Shown: positions 13,301 to 25,300 of the stretch, piece after piece
Layout: the number at the start of each line of letters is the position of its first letter
How positions within the stretch are numbered: the stretch's first letter is position 1
Origin: Loripinus fragilis
Taxonomy: Eukaryota > Mollusca > Bivalvia > Lucinida > Lucinidae
Length of the DNA stretch: 64,000 nucleotides
Direction of reading: 5' to 3'
NCBI GenBank assembly: GCA_964019695.1
Contig: CAXHUL010000250.1
Coordinates: 62,001-126,000, forward strand
The notes under the pieces: generated by a model
The model's database searches: none
Told to the model about the DNA's origin: nothing
Seen by the model: only the letters and a program-made list of their open reading frames with translations
Made by a program: the position numbers and the translations under genes

Positions 13301-16300
13301 CCCAAAAGTAATATTTAGGATAACACTTTTATCTAAGGCTATTTTAATGCCCCCCCCACCATTTTCAATGGGAGGAGGAGATATATAGCATCACCCTAGT
13401 CCCTATGTTCCATCCCGTACAAAATGCTTTATTTCTGGGAGATGGTAAATTGGTAATGGTAATGTTTTTATGCCCCCAAAGGAACTTTGGGATCGCACTG
13501 TCCGTCCATCCGTCAGTTCGTCCCCGTTCCGCTTCAGGTCCGGTGCATATCTCCTATATTCTTTGAGGTAGGAATTCCAAATTTGGTATGTGGATGCATG
13601 TTGGGATGGCGGAGTGTTGCGTACCCTTTCAAGTCACTGTGACCTTGACCTCTGACCTAGTTTTTAAAAAAATCGTGTCCGGAGCATATCTCTTATATTT
13701 TTGAGGTAGGCATCTCAAATTTGGTGTGTGGATGCATCTTGGGATGACAAAGTGTCCTGTGCCATAATTGGGTCACTGTGACCTTGAATTTGACCTCTGA
13801 CCTAGTTTCTAGAAACTGCATTGTGTCTGGTGCATATCTCCTATATTCTTTGAGATAGGAATTCCAAATTTGGTGTGTAAATGCATCTTGGGATGACGGA
13901 GTGTCACATATCATTTTTGGGTCACTGTGACCTTGTACTCTGACCTAGTTTTAAGAATTATTGTGTCCAGAGCATATCTCTTACATTCTTTGAGGTAGGA
14001 ATTCCAAAGAATTTCTAGCGATAAGGCGAGCAATCTCCCTAAACGAGACGTTCGTTTTATTTTGTTGAAATGACGACTGGAGAAACTAGGCACATTAAAC
14101 AAATATATATAGACGGGCCGTCGATGCACCATTGCCCCCGAATTTGTATATTTAAAACGGGATTTCCTTAGTGCATGTAATAACTCTATTTCTTATTGAA
14201 ATGGAATTTATTTCGATAATCAACTGTACTTGTTATTCAGTAACATATATGGGAACTAGACCGTTAAACAAGGGAACCAATCGTCCTATCACGCTATGTA
14301 CAGTAAAACTATTTATACAGTTGATGTACAATAAAAACGACCATCTTGCAAAGTGGTCTATTTTTTGTCCGATATTTGATGTCTTCTTTCGCTTATACAA
14401 CCCCTTTGCCCCCCTAGACCCAAGACGCCCTTTACATATGTTATGTATTTGTATAGCGACATTTAATTGTCCAAAGGGCATCTTGGGTATAGGGGGGCAA
14501 AGCATCTAAAAACAAACTGAAAGACGCCAGTTTCATCTTTTCAATGACAAACGTCACAATTTTAAGTATATTTCGTAAGCATGCGCAGAGGAAAAACCGC
14601 AAAGTTTCGAAAATGAAGGGTACTTATATCCTTAATATTTTAGCACTTTTACTTTTTGAAAACCTGCAAAGGATTTACTAAAACTCTCGTCTAAACGGCA
14701 CCCAGTCTAAAGACATAAAATGAGGGGTGGGAGTAGAAGGCGCAAGTTTTAACGGTTTTGTAAATGATGAATCGCTTTGAAACCTATTTTGCTGCTTTCT
14801 ATGTAAATTTTACTACCGGAACAGACCAATTTTAAAAACATTAGGGCAATTTCAAAATTTAGGTTTTGCAATCATGTCAACTAGGGAAAATATACGCCTT
14901 ATCGCTAGAACTCCTTTGGTGTGTGGATGCATCCTGGGATGGTGGAGTGTCGCGTATCATTTTGGGTCACTGTGAACTTGACCTTGACCTCTGACCTATT
15001 TTTTAGAACAATTGTGTCTGGAGCATATCTGTTAAATTATTTCAGGTAGGAATCTCAAATTTGGTTTGTGGATGCATCTTGGGATGACGAAGTAATTGGG
15101 TCACTGTGATCTTGAACTTGACCTCTGACCTAGTTTCTAGAAACCGCATTGAGTCTGGTGCCTATCTCCTATATTCTTTGAGTTTGAGATAGGAATTCCA
15201 AATTGGTGTGTAAATGCATCTTAGGATGATGGAGTGTCACATACCATTTTCGGGTCACTGTGACATTGACCTTGACCTGAACTGTCTCTTATACTCTTTG
15301 AGGTATGATTTCCAAATTTGATGTGTGGATGCATCTTGGGATGGCGGAGTGTCACATACCTTTTCTGGTCACTGTGACCTTGACCTCTGACCTAGTTTTA
15401 ATAATTATTGTGTTCGGTGCATATCTCTTATTTTATTTGAGATAGGAATCCCAAAACTGGTGTGTGGATGCATCTTGGGATGATGGAGTGTCATGTATCA
15501 TTTATGGGTCACTGTGACCTTGACCTCTGACCTAATTTTTAGAATTATCGTGTCCGGAGCATATTTCTTTAATTATTGAGGGTAGGAATACCAAATTTGG
15601 TGTGTGGATGGAACTTTGGATGGCGGAGTGTCATATACCGTTTTCAGGTCACTTTGACCTTGACCTCTGACCTATTTTGTAGAATAATAGTGTCCAGAAC
15701 ATATCTCTTAAATTATTTGAGATGGGAATCCCAAAACTGGTGTGTGGATGCATCTTGGGATGATGGAGTGTCATGTATCATTTATGGGTCACTGTGACCT
15801 TGACCTCTGACCTAATTTTTAGAATTATCGTGTCCGGAGCATATTTCTTTAATTATTGAGGGTAGGAATACCAAATTTGGTGTGTGGATGGAACTTTGAA
15901 TGGCGGAGTGTCACGTACATTTTCAGGTCACTTTGACCTTGACCTCTGACCTATTTTGTAGAATAATAGTGTCCAGAACATATCTCTTAAATTATTTGAG
16001 ATGGGAATCCCAAATTTGGTGTGTGAATGCATCTTGGGATGGTGGAGTGTCATGTACCATTTATGGGTCACTGTTTTTTTTTTGTTTTTTTTTTTATATC
16101 TGTTTATTTCTATTATAACATAGTTACAATATAATATTCATTGTAGAATATATACTTATATCATATCTATGATATATACCATCTTTCATTGTACATCTTA
16201 ACAATAGAACAAACAGATTTTTTATGTGTATGCAAGTGTATACCTGACAGCTTAAAAATGGGGAATGTGGGGGGGGGGGAAAGCTGGAGTCTGCCCTATA

Positions 16301-19300
16301 TAATTTTTCAAAGGGTTGCATGTATGGTTTAAATTAACTGTATATGGATTGGCTCTGGTTTTTGACTTTTATTTAAAATTTGCTCATTTAGTTGGTAAGG
16401 AGTTAATATGTATTTATATCTTAAGTAGATCCTCATATGGTCTCCATTCATTTTGAAATTTATCCAAATTGTTATTGGCATATGCTATTTCCATGTGTAT
16501 TTTATACATGAAATATAATTTTTTCTTGAAAATTTCAAGCATTAATGAATGATTGTTGCAGCGAGAACAGTAGATGTAATATTTTGCATACAGTAAAATA
16601 AATTTACTGACATTTGATACTTTTTCCCCTGATTCTAGTCCAAATAAGAATAGTTTTTCAGACAGTTCTATATGAATATGGAAACTTCACAGCCATGATA
16701 AAAAAGATTTTAAAAAATCTTTTGTTATGCTGCAATCCCACAGTAGATGGACAGTTGTTTCTACATGAGCTTTACAAAATGTGCATAGTGGATCGTCCTT
16801 TATACCCATATATTTTAGACGTTTGTTTGTGATTAATATGTTTTGGTTTATACAAATTTGAAACCACTGTAGCGTGCAGTACTTTATTATTTTCATTGGG
16901 TACATATATATCATATATATATGTCTTTTTCTTGAATATTATAAAGGTTGTTCCAAGTTTGTTGTGCTGTTGGTTTATCCTCATTTATATTTAATATATC
17001 ATACATAATCTTGGCCTCTTGTTTGTTTTTTATTATATTGGAAAAGTGGGCCGGTATAAAAGGGCTCTGATATTTTTTGAAAATATCAATTTTTTTCTTT
17101 TTAATGTATGCCTTAATGGCCTGTATTGTCACCACATATTGTAGAAAATTTGTTTGTACTCTTGCTCTTTCCAAAAATTCTTGATAACTGAAAAACTCCC
17201 CATTGTCTTTAACTAGATCATTGATAAATCTTACCCCATTTTTTAACCATTTATCATAATATATAGTCTGTCCCCCAATCAGTATGTTTTTGTTAAAAAA
17301 TATTGGACTTTTTGATATGAATCCATCATCAACAACAAGTTTTTCATTATATTTTATCCAACTTTGGAAAACATCTATCCAAAAAGGATTTTTTTTATAT
17401 TTATCAGTTCCTTCTTGATATATTCTGTACTGCACCCTACTAATTTGTCAGATTTGATGAAAAATTTGATGAAGTCTTGCCATTTACTATCAGATTGAAG
17501 AAGTCTTCTAATCCATGTTAATTTTAATGCCTCAATAAATGCTGCAAGGTTCACCATTTTTAAGCCTCCCTCCCAATATTGTTTAATCACCACGTTTCTT
17601 TTAATTTTTACATTATTACTCCATAAAAAATGAAAGAGTATGCTATAAATGTGATTAACTATTTCTTGGTCTGGGCTGGGTAAAGTGATAAATAAGTGAT
17701 TGATAGCAGGTATGAATAGTACCTTTATTGCTGTTATTTTTCCCAAAGGTGTCAGGTTTCTTTTTTCCCAACTTTCTACTATATTTTCTAGTGCTCTTAT
17801 TTTGGGTGTATAGTTCTGTTCCATCATTTTTGTTAAGTCTGTATTGAAATTAATGCCTAAAAGTTTAAATGTTTGCTTGCCCCACAGAAGTTTCCATTTA
17901 GTTTTTATAGAAGAAGTGTCAAATTTCTTTGAGCCAATCCATATAAGTTGTGTCTTCTCAAAGTTAATTTTTAGGCCTGATATATTTGCAAAATCTTCCA
18001 GTTTTTTTAACATTTCATTAAATGATTTTTCTGAGCCGTCAAGAAACACTGATGTATCATCCGCATATTGTGAAATCTTGTGCTCTGATTGGTTTATATG
18101 TATTCCTTTTATTGCTTTGTTATTTCTTACCTTATTTGATAAGAACTCGGCACAAATAATGAATATATATGGCGATAGAGGATCACCTTGCCGACATCCA
18201 CGACTAATTGAGAAAAAAGAAGACAGATTGCCATTTTGTATAACTGCTGATGATATTCCATTATAAAGTACTTTTATCCATCTTCTAATTGAATATCCAA
18301 AGTTAAGAAATTTAAGTGCTTTTTGAATAAAGGACCAGGACAATGAATCAAAAGCTTTTTCAAAATCTATTAGTAAAAGTAAACCTGGGATGTCATATTG
18401 TTCAGTATGTTGTAACATGTCATATGCTAAGCGTGTGTTTTCTCCTATATACCTTCCTAATAATAATAATTTGATCAAGTACTAATTTTAACCTATTTGC
18501 TATTGTTCCAGAAGCTATTTTATATACAGTATCCAAAAGAGTAAGAGGTCTCCAATTTTTAAGAATTTTTTTGGTTTATTATCTTTCGGGATACATGTTA
18601 TTATGCCTAGTTTTTGAGTTGTTGAAAGTTGTCCTGTGCTGTATTCATAATTTATTGATCTGAGTACAAAGAATCCCAGTTGCTTCCAAAAAACCTTTAA
18701 AAAATCAGCTGAAAAACCCGTAAGTCCAGGACTCTTATCATTTTTCATATTTTTCAATGTTTTTGATATTTCACTGTAAGTTAAAAGTCCTTCTAATTGT
18801 TCTGCTTCTCTTTCTGTCAGTTTGGTAACCAAATTGCTGTCAATATATGTTTCCAAATCAATAGTCTCAGACTGATCTTCAAACTTATTATAAAGATTTT
18901 TATAAAATATTTCTGTTTCTTTCAGTATTGCATTTTGTTCCGTTATAATTGTTCCATTATCAAGCTCTAACTCATTTAACGTTTTATTGATAGAGTTATG
19001 TTGTTCTAGTCCACAGAAGTATTTAGAAGGTTTTTCTCCTTTATCTATATGTTGGGCTCTTGATCTAATAATATGTCCTTTTAGTTTTTCTTGCCTAATG
19101 TCATTTAGTTGGATTTTTAAATTTTCAAGATTTTTCACATTGTTTTCTTTTAAACTATTTTCCATTTCTGTTATGGAGTCAATTAAATATTTTTCTTTTT
19201 TATTTCTCTCTTTATGTTTATAACTTGAATATAAGATGGCTTTGCCCCTAAATTCCATCAGTAAGACATCTAAAAATAATTGGTTGTTTATAGTGAACTG

Positions 19301-22300
19301 AATTTCTTGATCTGGTATATTCTCAATTTCTTCTAGGTTATATATAGGTATTGCATGCTGCCTCTTAATTTCTTTTATATGTTTATTGATGATATCAAGA
19401 TATTCTTTGTCAGTGAGTAGAGAATTATTGTGTTTCAATAAGACTTTCCATATTTAATGTCATCAAATTGAAATTCAAGAGTGATCACAGAATGATCTGA
19501 TCGATATGCCATATCTATATTGCATTTTTTAACATACTGCATTATATTTGCAGAAATCAAGAAATAGTCTAGTCTAGCTTGTTTTAATGGTGTCTTCTTT
19601 CTCCATGTATATCTTTTTAGTGTAGGATATTTATCTCTGAATGGGTCTATCATGTTGTAGGTTTCTACCATCTCTATTAACTTATCTCTAGCCTTGGGGT
19701 TATTAATGTGCTTATAGTTATAGCAGTCTAAGAGTGGATCTAGTATGCAGTTATAATCTCCACATAAAATAAATTTTTCATTATTTATTATATCAATATG
19801 GTTTGCTATATTTTGAAAAAAAACATTGAATCAATCTCATTTGGTCCATATAGATTCACAAGAGTTAGTCTTTGCTTAAATATTGTAATATGTAATATGA
19901 TAAAATTTCCTCCCTCATCTATTACCTGTTTATGAATACTCAATTCTATATCCTTTCCAAATAAAATTGCTACACCTCTAGCATTGGACCTAAAGGTGCT
20001 CATTACATAGTCTTTCCCCCCACTGAACTTTTATTTTGTCTACATCATCCTTGGTAAAATGTGTGTCCTGTAAGCAGTAGATGTGGAAGTTTTTGTCTTT
20101 TAAATATTCAAGTACATCAATTCTTTTATTTATCCCTTGCAGGCCTTGTGTATTGAAAGATATAATGTGTAGGTCAGACATTAAGGAAGTTGCCATATTT
20201 ATAAAAATATACTGGGCAAACCCAGGTCAATGTTACCTTAAACTTGACATTTGACCCTCATTTTTAGAATAATTATATCTGGAGCATATCTCTTATTATT
20301 TGAGGTAGGAATCCCAAATTTGGTGTGTATATGCATCTAAGAATGGCGGATTGTCCCGTTCCATTTTCCGGTCACTGTGACCATAACCTCTGACCTAGTT
20401 TCTAGAATTGGCATCAAGTCTGGTGCATAACTTCTATGTTCTTTGAGGAAGGAATTCCAAATTTGGTGTGTAGATGCATCTTGGGATGGCCAGGTGTCGC
20501 ATACCATTTTTGGGTAACTGTGACCTTGACCTCTGACCTAGTTTTTAGAATAATCATTTTTTTTCTATATTATTTGAGCTAGGAGTCCCAAATTTGGTGT
20601 GTGGTTGCATCTTGGGATGGCAGAGTGTCATGTATCAGTTTTGTGACCTTGGCCTTATTTCTAGAATAATCGTGTCAGGAGCATATCTCATATATTACTT
20701 GAGGGAGGGAGGAATCCCAAATTTGCTGTATGGATAAATCTTTAGATGCTGATGTGTCACATACCATTTTTAGGTCACTGTGATCTTGACGTATGACCTA
20801 GTTTCTAGAATAATCATGTCTGGAGCATATCTCCTATATTATTTGATGGAGGAATCCAAAATTTGGGGTGTTGATTCCTCTTGGGATGGCGGAGTGGTGC
20901 ATACCATTTTGGGTCACTTTGACCTTGACATTGACTTCTGGCCTCATTTCTAGGTTTTTCGTGTCTGGTGTATATCTCCTATATTACACCTAAATTTTCC
21001 TCAAATGTGCCTTATGCTAGACTAATTCCTTGGGGGGCATTCGTCACGTTACTGTGACATTTCTTGTTTTACTAATTTCTTTGTGAAAATGTTTATTGTA
21101 GTGCTCTCAGGACGCTGCTTCATGAGAACCCACACCAAATTTGTGAGCTCTTTTTCAGACCAAAGCCAAGACATCTGTCCCAACTGGGTAGCTGTATATG
21201 CTAGTTAAAAAAATTACGCATCACATAAATGCATCAGTAAATAGTACTGATTATCTTAAAAAATGTAGCTGTGTTTGATTAAAAATGGGCCTCTTAGTCA
21301 GAATTTCAGTGATTGCAAAAACCCTGATTGCATTGCAACCACAATTTTATAGACCAGCCTGTGCATGAATGCAGGCAGATGAACTTTTTTTTTCTTAACT
21401 TGCAAATTACAAATATTTCAATGTCACTAGCTTTGACGATACTCTTAACCCTTGCCCTAAAAACTTGTATTTGATCCTTTTTGAAAACTGTAGATACAGA
21501 TCAGCTGGCATCTAAAGAATTCATCTTATTAGGATCCCCATAGTTTTTCAAATCTTGCATAAAATGCTTATAACTGGAATGCTAAAGTTGGAAGGAGTGT
21601 ACAGTAAAATCTGTCTTAAGCAGCCATTCAAAAGAAGACCAAAATTTGTTTTCAAGACCAATTATCGCCTAATGTAGGTCAAAAGTATTGCAGAATGTAT
21701 ATAAGATATTCAGCATGACAAGAGTAAAGTGTTTCCTTGTCACAAACACAAAATAACTTATGTTGAACTTGAGGCTTGAATAATGACTACTGAAACACTC
21801 ATAGGTTTAGATAAACAAAGATGGTAAAGATTTTCTTACCTCCTAGTTTTAACGTATGTTTTGGTTGCTCAAAAGAACCGTCTCATTGAGATGGTTCTTT
21901 TGAGTACCCAAAACATATGTTTTGGTTGAGAAATAAGAAAGTCAATATTTTGGTACGCATTCTTAACTAAAGGTCTGAACACTCAGATACCATAGTGCCA
22001 GATAAACAAAATTATTCAGAGTAAATTGTGAATATTTTTTAACCATCAATTCTAACATTTGTTTTGAGCACCCACAACATATGTTTTGGTTGAGAAATAA
22101 GGAAATCTATTATTAAGGGCTCCAACTTAAAGCACATGTTCTTCTGCTTTCAGGTCTGATGAGCATTCCCAGGTATTCCTTGTGTCCCCGCCGGAAGTGG
22201 TTTTCTCAGAATACAAAGTTGGACAAGTTTACGAGGTAAGACCCTAAGAGTCTATAATGGGTGTGTGGGGTGGGGGTAGAAGAAACATCCTGAGAATCAC

Positions 22301-25300
22301 TGCTTGGCATTACCAGGCTGTTGATACAGAAACCTATACTACTCTGTTTAGCTGAAATATATTATAGTTGCTGACCATGTTTCCCGCCAAAATTGTGGAT
22401 TCATTCTGCATTATTGCATAAAATTCCATGCTTCATGCTATTTAACAGATGTGTGTCAACCAACATTAGCCTGGGTAGTTGTAATTCTAATTACAAAGAT
22501 AAATTATTTTACATACTTTATTGAATACAGCCAATTCTGGAAAAAAAAACATAATATTTTTCATTAAAAGATGCTATTAATAAACCAGGACGCAGATCAC
22601 ATGCTAAAGTTCTTTTAAACGGTAGGTCAGTTTTGAAATGTTTGTTGCAAAAACACGAAAAGTTGCCGCCCTATAGTCTGTGCAGTGATTTGTTACTCAA
22701 TTCATCACTACACTTTACCATTTGCTATGCTACATATAAGCAGGGTGTGTTAGAATCTAAATTAATTTCCAAATTATCAATCAAAACATATGTTTAGGTG
22801 GTTCTTTTGAGTGCTTGTAACAAATAGTTAGACTGGTAAATAAGAATTAGTGACATTTGTATATCTGAAATTTTCTCCATTGATTCGATTAATAATGATC
22901 CTCACAGCTCACATTTTATATTGTATGATTACAGCTGACCTTAACTTTGAAGAATGTATCATCCTGTATCCGGCAGTGCAGGGCTCTACCAGTCTCCACC
23001 CCTTACTTCTCACTTGGTCTTGGTAAGTAGATTAAATGGACCTTGACCCCACAAAACCTGTCTTTAGGGCTTTTGACAAAACAACGCTTAAACAAATCTC
23101 CTCAGCTACAGAGACTAGCTTGAAAATTGAAAATTTGCTTGTAGCAAGTTGGGATAAGGTACTTTCCAATAAGTGAATAAAAAGGTGCTGATCAAATTGC
23201 GCGGATGTCCAGGCTGGTCTGCGCCTTTGTTGTTCGCAAACACCGAGGACAGGTTGTCTTGCATTGAGGCCCAAATGACTACATTAGGCTAGATCTGGTG
23301 CATTTTCAAATATGAAGCATGTTAAAATGTTGCTATTCTACCCAACATGAAGCATGTTAAAATGTTGCTATTCCACCCAACATGAGGGTCTGAATGGGGA
23401 GTTGAGAGCTGCAGGTGGGGAAATGGAAGTATTCTGTCCTTGCTAATGACAACTTTTGTCGTCTACTGATATTTACCTTTGCAAATAGACACAAACAGTT
23501 TGACACTCTGATAGTGTTCCTGAAAGAATTTTGAAAAAGTAATTTTGATAAAAGTCCGTCAACGACAACAAAACCCGGAACAAAACTTACCCAGCATGCA
23601 AAGAGTCAATCATTTTAAAATGAAGGAAATAATAAGAGGATAAAACATTCTTTTCCTTGTTTTAACGCTTGTCAAACCCGAATGTGATAATGTGTTGCAA
23701 CACATTATCACACGAAGCCTTGGCAAATGTTAAAACACGGAAAAGAATGTTAAATTGTCATTGTTATATATGTACCTTCCTTTCCAGAACACCGGGCTTA
23801 AATGGCAACAAAGCCCTCTGCTGTTGTGTATTAATGGGAATGAAGCCCCCGGCCAGCGATTGGTCAAAGATCAGCCGCATTGCGACATGTTAAATTTAAA
23901 TGAAAAGTTCAGCCTTAGCGATTAAAACACGTCAAGTTTCTATAGTAAACACTTATTAGGTATAATATAACAATAGAGGATAAAATTATCATAAGAATGT
24001 GTATTTGATTACTGGGTTTTTAAAAATTTAATCTTTGTTACATCACTCATTGTAATGTTGACCTCAGCCACAAAATGTTGAACAGTTTAATTTCTGTAAA
24101 CGCTGTTATCACATGACATTGCATCTGAGAATGATATAATTTCATGTGTTAAAGTTGATAAAACTTTAGCGGTTTACATATTTAGTAACATTATCTATTG
24201 GTGAGTATAACCACATCACTTATATCTGGCAAAAATCTTAAGCTTTACACATCGAAAAAGCAATTGCAAAGTACTGTTATATGATAAATTGAATGTAACA
24301 TTCATGCTCATGTATTATTCAAATTATCAAAGTAAGAAAGAGGGCAAAGATCAGGAATCGATACAATCAAGCACCACACCTGACCCAGGATACCAATGGG
24401 AAAGTGACAACTTCACAATTAGACATCACAAACGAGAGCCAAGAAAAGTGATACAAGGTGATACAAGGCTTAGCAAGCCATATATTTGATCTTTTCCCCA
24501 AACTTTTTTTAATAAATTAAATAATACAAGATCCTCTATATAAAGTCCTATTATGTTTGCTTTATTTTAGGTCAGTTCCCAGGGGAACATGGCCTTGTTG
24601 CACCAGGAATGAGTTGTCACTATGCTGTAAGATTCGCTCCAGATTCACTGCGAGATTTCCATGATGAAATTAAAATACAGATCCAGTCTGCAGTGCCCAT
24701 CACAGTTCCACTGTTGGGAAGAAGACCACCACCCAAACTTACATGTAAGAAAATGTACAGTAAATTAGGTACATGTGGTTTAGTATCAGTGGTAGGCCTT
24801 TAGTTAAGAATGCCTAGCAAAAAAACAATTTTCTTATTTCTCAACCAAAACATATCTTATGGGTGCTCAAAATAACCTTCTCATGTGACAGCTCTTTTAA
24901 ACACCCAAAACATATGTTAAAAGTGATGGGTATGAAAATATTTACAACTATTCGCTGAAAAATTTTGTTTATTGAAACCAGTGAGTGGTCTATTAAAAAT
25001 GCTTGTTGCTTAAGGTTCTTATTGCACATCCAGGAACTGTTCAGAATAAGAAACCAGTGCAATTTTGCACATGATTTATATTTTGTACATCTAAGGAACA
25101 CAGTAGCTCAATCGGTAGAGTGTTAGACTGGGGATTGAAGGGTTGCTAGTTTGAGCCTCACTGCTGGAGGAGTCTCTGTGTTGTGTCCTTGCGCAAGACA
25201 CTTTATCCACTGCTCAGTACTGGTTCAACCCAGAAAGACCTGTTGCTACATGACTGTAAAACTGTTGACTGGGACACAAAGAATTAAACCAAACAAACCA

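Larger units (their letters stand above)
16074..20223 (-). mobile_element. L1/Tx1-like LINE, nearly complete ORF2, frameshifted
   Basis: A minus-strand non-LTR retrotransposon. Its poly(A) appears as T runs at 16074-16095. Starting near 20196 it encodes an APE-type endonuclease (FNTQGLQG, GDYNC at about 19760, YRSDHSVITLEF), then a reverse transcriptase with LIDFEKAFDSLSW, GCRQGDPLSPYIF and QYADDTSVFLDG, then a C-terminal Cys/His segment (CTFCKAHVETTVHLLWDC). The YADD box and GLKINFEKTQLIWIGSKK resemble the L1/Tx1 group. Frame breaks at about 19805, 19670, 19437, 18495, 17400 and 16912 make it inactive. There is no ORF1, so it is 5' truncated or ORF2-only. It sits in the 145-bp array, with AGGTCAATGT at 20224-20233 matching GGGTCACTGT at 16065-16074 as a possible target duplication. 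Confidence 0.92.
13468..21047. mobile_element. Large TIR element filled with ~145-bp repeats, with nested insertions
   Basis: The left end TATGCCCCCAAAGGAAC and the right end AATTCCTTGGGGGGCATTC are inverted copies. Next to the left end are GTCCGTCCATCCGTC-type runs. The interior is an array of ~140-150-bp units containing GGTCACTGTGACCTTGACCT, GAGCATATCTCTTA, GGTAGGAAT and TGGTGTGTGGATGCATCTTG. It is split by a TIR element at 14013-14910 and by a LINE at 16074-20223. Without these insertions it would be about 2.5 kb. It appears non-autonomous. Confidence 0.8.

Noticed and set aside
15576..16118. Plus-strand frames with RVGIPNLVCG-type repeats
   Set aside because: They are translations of the 145-bp satellite units with no codon-level conservation.
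17844..18266. Plus-strand 140-residue frame
   Set aside because: It is antisense to the LINE reverse transcriptase.
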